Shown: positions 44,715 to 55,462, counted from the stretch's first letter. The stretch: DNA of 64,000 nt from Achromobacter sp. B7 (GCF_003600685.1 NZ_CP032084.1:3658001-3722000), one strand, 5' to 3'. The notes: generated by a model from the letters alone, not told the origin. Translations and numbers: made by a program.

Positions 44715-47023
44715 TCGATCAGTTCAACTTCCTGCTTGTCCGGCGCATCCGAAGACGGCGGTTTCCCGTTGTCGTCGAAGTCCAGCGTCACCTTGCCCGT
44801 GTCGTCCAGATCCACCGTAACCGAACCGCCGTCCACCAGCTTGCCGAACAGCAGTTCGTCGGCCAGCGCGCGGCGGATGGTGTCCTGGATAAGACGTTGC
44901 ATGGGACGCGCGCCCATCAGCGGGTCGAACCCCTCCTTGGCAAGGTGTTCGCGCAGTTTCGTGGTGAACACGGCTTCCACGCGGCGCTCGTGCAACTGAT
45001 CTTCCAGCTGCATCAGGAACTTGTCCACCACGCGCAGGATGACCTCGCGGTCCAACGCGGCGAACGGGATGATTGCGTCCAGGCGGTTGCGGAATTCGGG
45101 CGTGAACATGCGGCGGATTTCCGCCATTTCGTCGCCCAGCATCCGCGAATTGGCAAACCCGATCGACGGACGGTTCAAGGTCTCGGCGCCCGCGTTCGTC
45201 GTCATGATGAGGATGACGTTGCGGAAGTCCGCCTTGCGGCCGTTGTTGTCGGTCAGCGTGCCGTGGTCCATGACCTGCAGCAGGATGTTGAACACATCCG
45301 GGTGCGCCTTTTCGATTTCGTCCAGCAGCAGCACGCAGTGCGGCTGCTTGGTGATGGCTTCGGTCAAGAGGCCACCCTGGTCGAATCCGACGTATCCCGG
45401 AGGCGCGCCGATCAGGCGCGACACCGCGTGGCGTTCCATGTATTCCGACATGTCGAAACGCAGCAGCTCGACCCCCAGCGTGAACGCCAGTTGACGCGCC
45501 ACTTCGGTCTTGCCCACGCCGGTGGGACCGGACAACAGGAAAGCGCCGATAGGCTTTTCCGGCTTGCCCAAGCCCGAGCGCGCCATCTTGATGGCGGCGG
45601 ACAAGGCATCGATGGCGCCGTCCTGGCCGAACACCACGGTTTTCAAATCGCGGTCCAGCGTGGCCAGCTTGCTGCGGTCGTCGTTGGAGACGGACTGCGG
45701 CGGAATGCGGGCGATCTTGGACACGATGTTCTCGATGTCCACCTTGCCGATCACCTTCTTCTGGCGCGAGCGCGGCAGCAGGCGCTGGGCGGCGCCGGCT
45801 TCGTCGATAACGTCAATCGCCTTATCGGGCAGATGGCGGTCATTGATGAAGCGGGCTGACAATTCAGCGGCCGCCGACAACGCGGCAGCGGAATAGCGCA
45901 CGCTGTGGTGTTCTTCAAAACGGCTCTTCAAGCCGCGCAGGATCTGCACGGTTTGCTCGACGCTGGGCTCCGGCACGTCAATCTTCTGGAAGCGACGCGA
46001 CAGCGCGTGGTCTTTTTCGAAGACGCCGCGATATTCGGTATACGTGGTGGCGCCGATGCACTTGAGCTGGCCCGAAGACAGGGCCGGCTTGAGCAGATTG
46101 GACGCGTCCAAGGTGCCGCCCGAGGCCGATCCGGCGCCGATCAGCGTATGGATTTCATCGATGAACAGGATCGCGTCGGGGTTGCCGCGGATCTGCTTGA
46201 GCACGCCCTTCAGGCGCTGTTCGAAATCACCGCGGTACTTGGTACCCGCCAGCAGCGCGCCCATGTCCAGCGAAAAGACCTGGGCGGCTTGCAAGATTTC
46301 GGGGACTTCGCCGCGCGTGATGCGCCAGGCCAGGCCTTCGGCAATGGCGGTCTTGCCCACGCCGGCCTCACCGACCAGCAGCGGGTTGTTTTTGCGGCGT
46401 CGGCACAACACCTGAATGACGCGCTCGACTTCGTGCTCGCGTCCGATCAGGGGATCGATGCGGCCCGCCAGCGCGGCGGCGTTCAGGTCCGTGGCGTATT
46501 GGTCAAGCGGCGACTGACGCGATTCGCCCTGCTCTTCACCGTTGGTCTGCTGCTCTTTCTGCACGGCGGCGGACTCCACCTGGGGCTGTTTGGTAATGCC
46601 ATGCGACAGGAAATTGACCACGTCCAGGCGCGTGACGCCCTGCTGTTGCAGGTAGTACACGGCATGCGAGTCCTTTTCCCCAAAAATGGCCACCAGCACG
46701 TTTGCGCCCGTCACCGGTTTCTTGCCGGTGCCGCCTGCGGAAACATGCATGATTGCGCGTTGAATCACGCGCTGAAAGCCCAGCGTCGGTTGCGTGTCGA
46801 CCTCGGCGCCGCTTGGAATCACCGGGGTGTTTTCCGAAACGAACTGACGGAGGTTGCGGCGCAAGTCGTCGAGGTTGGCCGCGCATGCGCGCAGAACCTC
46901 GACTGCCGAAGCGTTGTCGAGCAGCGACAGCAGCAGGTGCTCGACGGTAATAAATTCGTGCCGGGCCGAACGGGCCTCGACGAAAGCCATATGCAGGCTG
47001 ACTTCAAGCTCTTGAGAAATCAC
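44711..47023 (-). CDS. clpA: ClpA ATPase subunit of the ClpAP protease
   Basis: AAA+ unfoldase that feeds substrates to ClpP. The protein has 770 residues. The N-domain is [31 protein letters not shown], split by conserved residues. D1 has GEAGVGKTA and [14 protein letters not shown]2 has GPTGVGKTE and [14 protein letters not shown]. The start is GTG at 47023, chosen because GGAGGAA lies 5 bases upstream and the protein then aligns with E. coli ClpA; ATGs 18 and 36 bases earlier are in frame. ClpS is encoded 7.6 kb upstream on the same strand, not adjacent as usual. Confidence 0.94.
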   Translation of the reverse strand: MISQELEVSLHMAFVEARSARHEFITVEHLLLSLLDNASAVEVLRACAANLDDLRRNLRQFVSENTPVIPSGAEVDTQPTLGFQRVIQRAIMHVSAGGTGKKPVTGANVLVAIFGEKDSHAVYYLQQQGVTRLDVVNFLSHGITKQPQVESAAVQKEQQTNGEEQGESRQSPLDQYATDLNAAALAGRIDPLIGREHEVERVIQVLCRRRKNNPLLVGEAGVGKTAIAEGLAWRITRGEVPEILQAAQVFSLDMGALLAGTKYRGDFEQRLKGVLKQIRGNPDAILFIDEIHTLIGAGSASGGTLDASNLLKPALSSGQLKCIGATTYTEYRGVFEKDHALSRRFQKIDVPEPSVEQTVQILRGLKSRFEEHHSVRYSAAALSAAAELSARFINDRHLPDKAIDVIDEAGAAQRLLPRSRQKKVIGKVDIENIVSKIARIPPQSVSNDDRSKLATLDRDLKTVVFGQDGAIDALSAAIKMARSGLGKPEKPIGAFLLSGPTGVGKTEVARQLAFTLGVELLRFDMSEYMERHAVSRLIGAPPGYVGFDQGGLLTEAITKQPHCVLLLDEIEKAHPDVFNILLQVMDHGTLTDNNGRKADFRNVILIMTTNAGAETLNRPSIGFANSRMLGDEMAEIRRMFTPEFRNRLDAIIPFAALDREVILRVVDKFLMQLEDQLHERRVEAVFTTKLREHLAKEGFDPLMGARPMQRLIQDTIRRALADELLFGKLVDGGSVTVDLDDTGKVTLDFDDNGKPPSSDAPDKQEVELID

Positions 47024-47078
47024 GCTTCCTCCGTATTGCATCGAAGCGGTCAAATACACGATTCATATTCTATGCCGA

Positions 47079-49340
47079 TCATGGCGTAACGCCAGCGATT
47101 TCAAAAACCACTCTATCGTGGCGGCCTAGCGTGTCCATGACGGTTAGCGTATACCGGCCGTCTTGCGCCAGCACTAATTTAAACGGATGACTCGACGCGC
47201 CGTGATTCACCACGCGGCCATCAAGCATCCACCATACTTCTCCTTCGGCGCCTTGCACATCTACATCCAGCGCCACTTGCCGGCTGCCCGGCACGGGCCG
47301 AAGGACCGAACCGCTGGCCACGCCACCCACGCGCAACGGCCCTTGGGTAGCGTCGGCGTAACCGGCAAATGACGGCGGCGCCGTGTCGTTCAACAGCCAC
47401 GCGGCGCGCTGTTCGGGACATTGCCCCGACGGCACGCTGCCCAACCGATAACCCAGTGGCCAACATGTGACCGCCGCCTGCACCGTTTCGGGCCGGCTAC
47501 GGACCTGCTGCGCGCCTTCCGGCAACGCGGCCACAATATCTTGCAGTAACGGCGCCGCCACATTCGCCCCAAAAAAACCGGGGTTCGGCGTGCCGTCCGG
47601 GCGACCTACCCAGACGCCTAGCGTCCATCTGTCGGTCACCCCGATTGCCCAGGCGTCCCGGAAACCAAAGCTGGTCCCGGTTTTCCAGGCCAGCCGCCGG
47701 GTCGGGCTGCCCGACTGGTAGAAAGGCCGGTCGGGATGCCCGCCGCCTTCAAGAATATCGCGAACGATCCAGGCGGCTCCAGGGCTCATCATACGGGACT
47801 CGATTCGAGGCTGCTCCGTCCGAAGGCGGGGCCGTCCCGAGACGCCATCGCGGGCCAAAGCCCGGTAAGCGCCGACCAGTTCTTCCAATGTGGTGCCACC
47901 CCCGCCCAAAATCAAGCTTAAATTTGGGGCAGCCCCGGCCGGCATTCGTAACCGCACGCCGCCAGTCAGCATAACCGACGCAAAACTGGCGGGGCCGACA
48001 CGGTCCAGCAAGTCCACCGCGGGCACATTCAACGACCGCTGCAACGCCTGCGCCACACTGACCGGGCCCGAAAAAGCGGCCTGGAAATTGCCGGGTGCAT
48101 AGCCGCCGAATGACATGGGCGCATCGATCAGCAGGCTTTCCGAATGAATCAGCCCTTCGTCCAGCGCCTGCGCATACAGAAACGGTTTAAGAGTAGAACC
48201 CGGCGAGCGCACGCCACGCACCATATCCACGTGGGCATAACGGGTATCGTCGGAAAAATCGGCGGACCCCGCGTAAGCCTTGACCTCCAGCGTATCGTTA
48301 TCCATCACCAGCACCGCCATGGAAACTTTGGGCGGCAAATTATCGACACGGTCCAGCAACATTCGTTCCACCGATGCCTGCATGTCAGCATCCAATGTCG
48401 ATGCGACCAGCGGCGGGCGCTGGCCCGGCCGCCTTGCGGTGGTTTTGGTACCGGCTTCCTGCAACAGGCGCTGTGCGGCCAGGGGCGCAAGCCAACGTGC
48501 GCGTAGCGGCGGCGCGATTACGTTTTCGATCTTGGCATCGGCAACTTCCGCCGGGGTCCAGCGGCCCAGTTCGGCCATGCGGTCCAGCACCTTGTCGCGC
48601 GCAGCCTGCGCGGCCTCGGGGTGGCGGTCGGGACGCAGGCGCGAGGGGGCTTGCGGCAACGCGGTCAGCATGGCGGCCTCGGCGGGGCCGAGATCACGGG
48701 CAGCCTTGCCCAGCCACAGCCGCGAACCCATTTCCACGCCTTCCACGATGCCGCCCATGGGCGCGTGGGTCAGGTACAAGGACAGAATTTCATCCTTGCT
48801 GTAGTGCATTTCCAGTTGCACCGCGCGCCACGCCTGTCGCAATTTGGCCGACATGGAGCGCGACGGCTTGCCCGCCAGTTGGGGGTCAATCAGGCGGGCG
48901 ACCTGCATCGTCAGGGTTGATCCCCCCGAAACAATGCGGCGGTTCGTGGCCCATTGCCAGCCGGCCCGCGCGAACGCCACCGGGTTGACGCCGGGATGCC
49001 AGTAGAACCAGCGGTCCTCGTACGTGAGCAGCGTTTCCAGGTAGCGCGGGGACACCTGGTCCGGCGTGACCGGATAGCGCCAGATGCCGTCGCGGCTGGG
49101 GTAGTTGCGCAGCGGCGTGCCGTCGGCGGCCACGACGACGGCGGCGCCGCCGGAATCGACAGGCGGCAGCGGGTAAAGGCGGTCAAGCACGAATAACAAC
49201 GCGGCCAGCGTAAACAACACGCTGGCCGCGATGATGCCGCGCCGCCGCCACCGGCGAGCGCGCAAGGCGCCCGCCGTGGGGGTGGCGGCGGCGGTCAAGG
49301 ACGCTTGGCGCCGCGATCGCGGATTTCGACCGTGCTCCAT
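47079..49340 (-). CDS. pbpC: Penicillin-binding protein 1C (transglycosylase/transpeptidase)
   Basis: Inner-membrane bifunctional peptidoglycan synthase of 753 residues. One anchor helix (about 35-53) is followed by the GT51 domain with catalytic E108 in TYEDRWFYWHPGVNP. The transpeptidase domain has S382-xx-K385 (SPGSTLKP), S436-x-N438 and K553-TGT. A C-terminal BiPBP_C domain of about 90 residues is typical of PBP1C. The ATG at 49340 overlaps the macroglobulin gene by 46 bases. A TTG at 49298 overlapping that gene's stop is an alternative start. PBP1C normally pairs with bacterial alpha-2-macroglobulin, as it does here. Confidence 0.93.
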   Translation of the reverse strand: MEHGRNPRSRRQASLTAAATPTAGALRARRWRRRGIIAASVLFTLAALLFVLDRLYPLPPVDSGGAAVVVAADGTPLRNYPSRDGIWRYPVTPDQVSPRYLETLLTYEDRWFYWHPGVNPVAFARAGWQWATNRRIVSGGSTLTMQVARLIDPQLAGKPSRSMSAKLRQAWRAVQLEMHYSKDEILSLYLTHAPMGGIVEGVEMGSRLWLGKAARDLGPAEAAMLTALPQAPSRLRPDRHPEAAQAARDKVLDRMAELGRWTPAEVADAKIENVIAPPLRARWLAPLAAQRLLQEAGTKTTARRPGQRPPLVASTLDADMQASVERMLLDRVDNLPPKVSMAVLVMDNDTLEVKAYAGSADFSDDTRYAHVDMVRGVRSPGSTLKPFLYAQALDEGLIHSESLLIDAPMSFGGYAPGNFQAAFSGPVSVAQALQRSLNVPAVDLLDRVGPASFASVMLTGGVRLRMPAGAAPNLSLILGGGGTTLEELVGAYRALARDGVSGRPRLRTEQPRIESRMMSPGAAWIVRDILEGGGHPDRPFYQSGSPTRRLAWKTGTSFGFRDAWAIGVTDRWTLGVWVGRPDGTPNPGFFGANVAAPLLQDIVAALPEGAQQVRSRPETVQAAVTCWPLGYRLGSVPSGQCPEQRAAWLLNDTAPPSFAGYADATQGPLRVGGVASGSVLRPVPGSRQVALDVDVQGAEGEVWWMLDGRVVNHGASSHPFKLVLAQDGRYTLTVMDTLGRHDRVVFEIAGVTP

Positions 49341-52300
49341 TGCTCACCCACGCCGCGGATCTCCGGGCGATACATATCTTCCGCCACGGTCGAGGGCACC
49401 GCATAGCGGCCCGGCGTCACGACGCGCACCAGATAGAACACGTCGACCTTGCCACGGCCCAGGGACACGGCGGCCACATAACGGTCATCGCGGAACTCAC
49501 GATGCTTGATGTTGGAATCGGCCATGGCTTCGGCCACGCGGCGCCCGCCAATAGTCCATTCCTGCATCTCGGGGCTTTGCGACAGGTTCAGGTTTTCGAC
49601 TTCAAAACCCGCCGGCACACGGTCCTCGATCAGCGCATCCGGAATGTTCTGGTTGGCGCTGGCCTGCACCCACACCACCAGCATGTCGCCGCTTTGCAGC
49701 GTGCCGCCATCCCAAGGCTTGCCGTCCGGGCGATACCAGCCACGCTTGAGCTGGATCACGTCGTTGCGCGGCTTGGGCGCAACCGTCGGGCTGCCCTGGA
49801 TGTCGTATTCCAGGAACAAGGACTGCGCACCCGTGTTAAGGATTTGCGTGTTGGCCAGATCGGCCGCCGTCAGGCCGACGGTCTGGTCGGTCTTTCCGCC
49901 GTCCAGCGGCTTGCGCACGCCATTGACGGTCAGCGCGGCTTCCCACGGCGTGCCCTTGTCGCCACCGATGGCGCGTGCCGCCATCAACAGCGCCATGCGT
50001 TCCTGCGTGGACAGGTACGAACGGTTGCCCAGGCGCGAAGTCAGTTGCGTCAGCAGATTTTCCAGGCGTTCGTGCTTCAGGCCGTACTGGTTGGCCAGCG
50101 CGTACGACAAAGCGTAATCGCGCACGCTGCTGCCGTAGTCGCCCAGCCATTCGTCGTAGTAGCCGTTGTAATTGCGGCGCGGGAAACCGTATTCGCGCGT
50201 CATCGCGGCGTCCAGCGCGGACTTCATGCGGCCTTCGTCGCCCATCAGTTTGAACGCCGCTGCCAGCTGGATCAGGGGCAACGGCGAACGCGCGCGCTCT
50301 TGATAGTTGTCGAACAGCTGGCGCACCGTCGACAACGGCGCCTTCTTGTCGCGAGCCAACGCCAGCACGGCGGTCGACAAGCCGGCAAAACGGCGGTGGT
50401 CTTCGCGCAGGACGTTGGCATCGCTGCCGTCGATGCGGCCGGCTTCAACGTTGCGGCGCAGGTTCACCGACCACGTGCCGAAGGTGTTCGACGTCTGCTG
50501 CACTTGCTCCAGCAACCATTGGCGCGAACGGTCCAGCGTGGCTTCGGGCACTTCAAAGCCCTGGTCGCGCGCGTCTTGCAGGAAGCCGACGGCATAGGCC
50601 GTCAGCCACACATCGCGCGAGCTGGAACCGCTCCAGAGGTTGTACGAACCTACCGCGTTGCGCATGCCGGACAGGCGGCCGATGGCGCCGGACACCTGCG
50701 CGGCGCGTTCCACCTGCGAATGCGGCTTCAGGCCGAACTGCTTGGCAACGGCGTCATCGATCAACACCCACGGCAAGGCGCGGCTGATGGTCTGCTCGGC
50801 GCAGCCATACGGATACGCCAGCAACCCCTCAACCAGCTTGTTCACGTTGAACGGCGGGCGATTCGACACGGTCAGGCTGACCAGCGCCGAATCCGGGTAG
50901 TAAGACGACACCCACGAGGCCTGCGCCACGTTGGTTTCACCCGGGTTCAGGCGCAGGCGACGCACCTGGTGTTCGCCTGCGTAGGCCGGCTGCACTTGCA
51001 ACACCGATTCACGCACGATGTGCACCGGCTTGGCGCCGCCCTGCCCGTCGATGGTCAGGCGCATCAGGCCCAGGCCATACGAGCCGGTCGTGGTGGCGTT
51101 AAAGCGCAAGGTGGTGCGCTGCTTGTCCTTCAGCGTCACCGTGCGCACGCCGTCCGTAATGGCCAGCGGGTCCAGCGCTTCCAGTTTGATGCTGATCTTT
51201 TGCTCGGCGCCGCTCAGGTTGGTCAGATCCAGCGCAATGGCGGCCTGGTCGCCCGGCGTGATGAAGCGCGGCGTGTTCAATTCGGCGACGATCGGCGCGG
51301 CCACCACCATTTCGGTGTCGGTGCTGCCGTAGTTGTCGGCCGTGAACGCCACCGCCATCAGGCGCAAGGTGCCGTTGAAATCGGGCAGGTCCAGCGGGAT
51401 GTCCGCTTCGCCTTGCGCGTTCAGCGTGACCGGGCCCGAGAACAGGTCGACCAGCTTGACCTTCTTGGGCAGGCTCTTGCTGTCGCCGCGCATGGCGGCG
51501 TCACCGCCCCACTTCAGCTTGCCCTTGGTGCCGTCCATTTTTTCGATCAGCTTGCCGTACATGTCCAACAGTTCGGGCGCGTAGCGGTGCTTGCCGAAGA
51601 AGTAGTCCAGCGGGTCGGGCGTGGCGTACTGGTTGATGTTCAAGATGCCCACGTCCACCGCGGACAGCGTGACCGTGGCTTGCTTGCCGTGCGCGCCGTC
51701 GACCTTGACGCGCACCGTCGTCTTGGTTTCGGGCACGGCCTTGGGCGCGGCCGTCAGCTTTACATCCAGCTTGCGATCGGTGCTGGCAATCGGCAGGAAT
51801 GCCAGGCCCAGCGCACGGGCCGGCGTCACGCGGTCGCCTTCACTGCCCGGGCGGAACACGGCGGCGGCCACGTACAGATCGTGGCGCTTCCAGTCCTTGC
51901 TGACCGGGATTTCGACCACGGTGCCCGTTGCCTTCACGGCCACCCAGGTGGACCACAACATGCGGTCGCCTTCGACGGTGACCAGCGCCTGGCCGTCGTG
52001 CGGCGGCGTCAAAGTGACCTTGACGGTGTCGCCCGGCTTGGCCGGCACGCCTTCCAGCTTCATCTGCACGCGATCGGGGCGGTTGCCCATCGCGTCGGCG
52101 TCCTGCGCGTTCCAGCCGGCATAGAAGCGGTAGCGCATCGTCTCGCCCGTTTCCGGGTCGGCGATTTCAAGGCGGTAACGGCCCCACTTGACCGGCACGG
52201 TCAACTGGGCGCGATCGTTCAGCGCCACTTCGCGCGAATCGATCAGTTCTTCGGTTTCGGTGTAGCCGCTGTTCCACCCGCGCTGGTCGTCAAAGCGCCA

Positions 52301-54523
52301 ATAGTATTGGCGTTCTTCGCGGAACAAACGCATCTGGGCCTGAGCCAGGGGCTGGATCTCGCCCTGGGCGTTGACGCGGATCACTTCGAATCCGGCGGGT
52401 GCGCTCTCGCGCGCCACGTCGCTATCGAACTGGGGCCGCACGGCGATCAGTTTGTCGGCGGGCCAGACGCTGCGTTCGATGGAACGCACCACCGGGCGGC
52501 CGCCCGATTCCAGCAGACTGGCCGACACGCGCACCTTCATGGGCGAATGCGTGCCTGCCGCGTTGGGGTTGACGCTGATCTGAGCAGCGCCCTTGTCGTC
52601 CAGCGCCTCTTCGGGCAGTTCGCCAAACGTGCGGCGCGTGTCATCGGCGACGTCGCCGAAGATGAAGCCCGGCCATTTCTGGGCCTGCGCGAATCGGTCG
52701 CGCTTGACCTGGAAGGTGGACAGCAGGCGGTTGCCGGCGGCGGGTGCGCCGTAAAGGTAATCGCCCTGCACATCGACAAGCAGTTCCTCGTCTGGCGACA
52801 GCACCTCTTGCTCAGAGGTCAGCGCCATCTTCATACGTTCAGGCAGGAATTCCTCGACCTGGAACTTCCACGACGCATCGGGTGCGCGCGAGGCCGGGTC
52901 AACACGCAGTTCCAGCAGCCACGAGCCGGTCTGCGCATCCAGCGGCAATTCGATTGCGCGCTCGACATAGCCGACCAGATCCTTCTTGGGCTGCCACAGC
53001 GTGTTCTGCACCACGCGGCCATCGGGGCGCTTGATGGTGGCGGTCAGCGGCGCGGGCGTCAGCATGCGGCCGTCCAGGTCGCGCGGCAGCACCGACACGT
53101 TGAACGTTTCGCCAGGGCGATACAGGTTGCGGCCGGCGTAAATGAACAAGTTATTCGGGCGCGACACATGGCCGCCCGTATCGAACTCCGACAGATCCAG
53201 CGCGGGCTCGGCCAACGCCAATACCGTCATTTCCTTGTCGCGCGATGCACGGATGACGCGCGCGTTGGTGAAGCTGCCATCAAAGCGCACATGACCTTGC
53301 CCATCGGCAGCGGCCTTGGCCAGCGTCTTGCCGGCGCCGTCGACCAGTTCAAAGACCGCGCCGGAGATGGCCTGGCCGGACTTCAGCGACACGGAATAGG
53401 CTTCCACGCGGTCGCTGTAGCGGCGCGCGTGCAGGCCGATATCGCTGACGTAGAAGTACGTGACCTGGTATTCGTAGCGGAAACGGCCGGGCTGGCTCAT
53501 GACCGCGATATAGATGCCGGGCTCTTGCAGTTCCTTCACGCCCTCAACGGGCAGGAAGGTAACGTGGCGGCGGTTCGGCTTGTCGTCGGTGATGAAGCGG
53601 CCTTGATAGACGCTGGTGGTCAGCGAATTCAGGCGGTCCAGATCCCAGTTGCTGACCGAACCCTTCAGGCCACGGTTGTCGGAATAGCGCCAACTGTCTT
53701 CTTCGTTGTAGCCGCCCTCTTCTTCGTCATCGGACGCCTGCGCGGTGTTGCGGCCAATGCCCAGCACCGTTTCGAACAGTTCCGGCACGCGGTCGGGCGC
53801 GACACGCAGGAATTGCACGTCCACTTCCGGCACGTTGACGGTAGCCACGGGCAAACCGCCGTTCTGGCCGGCCGGCAGCACCACGCCACGGCTGGCGAAA
53901 TAGAACGACGGCGGCATCGCCTGCGTGTTCACTTCGCAATTGGACGATTGCGCCAGCACGACCTTGTCACCCACGCCCGGCAAACCGGAGCGCACGGTGA
54001 TGGCGTACTTGCGTTGCGGCTGGATATACGGGAAATACACCATGCGCGGGTTGTCACCCACAATCCAGCTGCCTTTGACGATCTTGCCTTGCGGGGCGGA
54101 GTCGCCCGGCTTCACCGAGGCGGGCTGATCGCCGGCGTTGGAGGCCGTTTCGCTGTCCTGGTCGGCTTTACCCGACGAGGCGCCCAGATCGGTGACCTGA
54201 AGGAAGTCATCCAGCTTGCCCTTGGCATCCACCGGCTGGGTGAACGTGACGGACAACGACAGCGCGTCGTTATATTGGCGTGGTTGGCAGGTCAGTGCGG
54301 CGAACGGATCGGGCGCGCCGACCGTGGCGCTGGCGCCCAACGTGGATTTTGCCTCGCCCGGCGGGGCCGCTGCGGGGCTTTGAGCCGGGGCGGACACCGC
54401 AGGGGCCGCACCCGGAGCCGCAGCCTGCTTGCCCTTGCCCATCCACCAGCCCACGCCTATGGCGCCGGCCAACACCACAACGCCGGCAACCGCCAGCCAG
54501 GTCTTACTAACCTTTCCACTCAC
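49295..54523 (-). CDS. yfhM: Bacterial alpha-2-macroglobulin (ECAM/YfhM-like) with thioester
   Basis: Periplasmic protease trap of 1742 residues. Many MG domains precede the thioester domain, which has C1241-AEQ1244 in YPYGCAEQ, the intact Cys-Gln pair that covalently captures proteases. It is therefore the YfhM/ECAM class that pairs with PBP1C, not the thioester-less YfaS class. The N-terminus is a single helix, WLAVAGVVVLAGAIGVGWW (9-27), with no lipobox, so the protein appears membrane-anchored by a helix. A Pro/Ala-rich linker follows. It overlaps pbpC. The 151 bases upstream to clpS hold a hairpin. Confidence 0.92.
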   Translation of the reverse strand: MSGKVSKTWLAVAGVVVLAGAIGVGWWMGKGKQAAAPGAAPAVSAPAQSPAAAPPGEAKSTLGASATVGAPDPFAALTCQPRQYNDALSLSVTFTQPVDAKGKLDDFLQVTDLGASSGKADQDSETASNAGDQPASVKPGDSAPQGKIVKGSWIVGDNPRMVYFPYIQPQRKYAITVRSGLPGVGDKVVLAQSSNCEVNTQAMPPSFYFASRGVVLPAGQNGGLPVATVNVPEVDVQFLRVAPDRVPELFETVLGIGRNTAQASDDEEEGGYNEEDSWRYSDNRGLKGSVSNWDLDRLNSLTTSVYQGRFITDDKPNRRHVTFLPVEGVKELQEPGIYIAVMSQPGRFRYEYQVTYFYVSDIGLHARRYSDRVEAYSVSLKSGQAISGAVFELVDGAGKTLAKAAADGQGHVRFDGSFTNARVIRASRDKEMTVLALAEPALDLSEFDTGGHVSRPNNLFIYAGRNLYRPGETFNVSVLPRDLDGRMLTPAPLTATIKRPDGRVVQNTLWQPKKDLVGYVERAIELPLDAQTGSWLLELRVDPASRAPDASWKFQVEEFLPERMKMALTSEQEVLSPDEELLVDVQGDYLYGAPAAGNRLLSTFQVKRDRFAQAQKWPGFIFGDVADDTRRTFGELPEEALDDKGAAQISVNPNAAGTHSPMKVRVSASLLESGGRPVVRSIERSVWPADKLIAVRPQFDSDVARESAPAGFEVIRVNAQGEIQPLAQAQMRLFREERQYYWRFDDQRGWNSGYTETEELIDSREVALNDRAQLTVPVKWGRYRLEIADPETGETMRYRFYAGWNAQDADAMGNRPDRVQMKLEGVPAKPGDTVKVTLTPPHDGQALVTVEGDRMLWSTWVAVKATGTVVEIPVSKDWKRHDLYVAAAVFRPGSEGDRVTPARALGLAFLPIASTDRKLDVKLTAAPKAVPETKTTVRVKVDGAHGKQATVTLSAVDVGILNINQYATPDPLDYFFGKHRYAPELLDMYGKLIEKMDGTKGKLKWGGDAAMRGDSKSLPKKVKLVDLFSGPVTLNAQGEADIPLDLPDFNGTLRLMAVAFTADNYGSTDTEMVVAAPIVAELNTPRFITPGDQAAIALDLTNLSGAEQKISIKLEALDPLAITDGVRTVTLKDKQRTTLRFNATTTGSYGLGLMRLTIDGQGGAKPVHIVRESVLQVQPAYAGEHQVRRLRLNPGETNVAQASWVSSYYPDSALVSLTVSNRPPFNVNKLVEGLLAYPYGCAEQTISRALPWVLIDDAVAKQFGLKPHSQVERAAQVSGAIGRLSGMRNAVGSYNLWSGSSSRDVWLTAYAVGFLQDARDQGFEVPEATLDRSRQWLLEQVQQTSNTFGTWSVNLRRNVEAGRIDGSDANVLREDHRRFAGLSTAVLALARDKKAPLSTVRQLFDNYQERARSPLPLIQLAAAFKLMGDEGRMKSALDAAMTREYGFPRRNYNGYYDEWLGDYGSSVRDYALSYALANQYGLKHERLENLLTQLTSRLGNRSYLSTQERMALLMAARAIGGDKGTPWEAALTVNGVRKPLDGGKTDQTVGLTAADLANTQILNTGAQSLFLEYDIQGSPTVAPKPRNDVIQLKRGWYRPDGKPWDGGTLQSGDMLVVWVQASANQNIPDALIEDRVPAGFEVENLNLSQSPEMQEWTIGGRRVAEAMADSNIKHREFRDDRYVAAVSLGRGKVDVFYLVRVVTPGRYAVPSTVAEDMYRPEIRGVGEQWSTVEIRDRGAKRP

Positions 54524-54638
54524 GGCAAACCCCTCCGCCTACTCGAATACAACGCTCCTTAGCGGCGGAGCTGCCGACCATCCGGATCCGCGCGCTTCCC
54601 CGAACGCGGACATTGCCGTGCCATTGGCGCACAGCAGA

Positions 54639-54660
54639 ACGCCGCCTTCGAGGGCGGCGT
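54639..54660 (-). terminator. Hairpin after clpS
   Basis: ACGCCGCC / GGCGGCGT with a six-base loop lies 15 bases past the clpS stop. It lacks a U-tract. It may separate clpS transcription from the macroglobulin gene. Confidence 0.45.
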
Positions 54661-54674
54661 CTTCATTCTTGGTA

Positions 54675-54989
54675 TTAAACGGGTTCCATCACACATTGCA
54701 GCGGGTGCTGGCGCGCCCGCGCATACTGTCCTACCTGGGCGATGCGGGTGGCGGCGAGGTCACGGGGGTACACCCCGCAAACTCCGCGCCCTTCGTGATG
54801 CACTTGCAACATGATCCGCGTGGCCTCTTCATGATTTTTATTGAAGAATTTTTGCAGGACTTTCACGACGAATTCCATCGGCGTGTAGTCATCGTTCAAC
54901 AGCAGAACCTGATACATCGGAGGCGGCGCGGCGCGTGCCGGTGCCTTCTCGACGGCCAAATCATGCTGGGTATCCAAGGTAGAACTCAT
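54675..54989 (-). CDS. clpS: ClpS adaptor of ClpAP
   Basis: Recognises N-degron substrates and delivers them to ClpA. At 104 residues it has the usual length. The binding pocket residues are present: N32-D33-D34 in [12 protein letters not shown] and H64 in [10 protein letters not shown], aligned with E. coli N34-D35-D36 and H66. The N-terminal 24 residues are flexible, as needed for delivery. It is divergent from the cold shock gene. clpA is not the next gene, which is unusual. Confidence 0.94.
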   Translation of the reverse strand: MSSTLDTQHDLAVEKAPARAAPPPMYQVLLLNDDYTPMEFVVKVLQKFFNKNHEEATRIMLQVHHEGRGVCGVYPRDLAATRIAQVGQYARARQHPLQCVMEPV

Positions 54990-55003
54990 AGGGCGGCTAT
55001 TCT

Positions 55004-55031
55004 ATTTAAACTGGGGACGCCTAACGTGCAA
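55004..55031 (-). promoter_or_regulatory. Candidate clpS promoter
   Basis: On the minus strand TTGCAC (55031-55026), 16 bases, TTAAAT (55009-55004), just upstream of clpS. Confidence 0.35.
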
Positions 55032-55071
55032 CTTACTTAAAATTACACGCGGAAATACGTAGTTTCCATAC

Positions 55072-55101
55072 TTGACGACGCAAAGAAAAGCGGCGCATTA
55101 T
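55072..55101 (+). promoter_or_regulatory. Promoter of the cold shock gene with long leader
   Basis: TTGACG (55072-55077), 18 bases, CATTAT (55096-55101). It predicts a leader of about 110 bases, the kind of long untranslated region that gives cold induction in csp genes. Confidence 0.5.
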
Positions 55102-55216
55102 CACCGCATTCTGGGGTTTTCAACTCATCGAAAATCTGCCAGGAAGCCGGAGGGGGGGACAGAGGTCTAGACCGCGATGCCCTTCTGTCAACATACGATT
55201 CAATGAGGCAGTCCGC

Positions 55217-55462
55217 ATGTCTGATACGACCGCAACCGCCGTCCAAGGGGACAATCCCAAATCGACGGGTACCGTCAAATGGTTCAACGATGCAAAGGGG
55301 TTTGGCTTCATTACGCCCGACGACGGCGGTGAAGATCTGTTCGCCCACTTCTCGTCCATACAGATGAATGGTTTTAAAACCCTGAAGGAAGGCCAGAAAG
55401 TGGCTTTCGAAATCATCCAGGGGCCTAAGGGCAAGCAGGCGCTTAATATCACGGCCGCCTAA
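55217..55462 (+). CDS. cspA: Cold shock domain protein (CspA family)
   Basis: Single-stranded nucleic acid chaperone of 81 residues. The OB fold has RNP1 KGFGFI (27-32) and RNP2 LFAHF (41-45). The first 16 residues form an extension not found in standard 67-70 residue Csps ([13 protein letters not shown]). GAGG lies 11 bases before the ATG. Several csp copies are usual in such genomes, so the symbol denotes the family. Confidence 0.92.
   Translation: MSDTTATAVQGDNPKSTGTVKWFNDAKGFGFITPDDGGEDLFAHFSSIQMNGFKTLKEGQKVAFEIIQGPKGKQALNITAA

Noticed and set aside
49340-54562. 1740-residue open frame opposite the macroglobulin gene
   Set aside because: The macroglobulin thioester and domains are clear. 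The antisense frame is a shadow.
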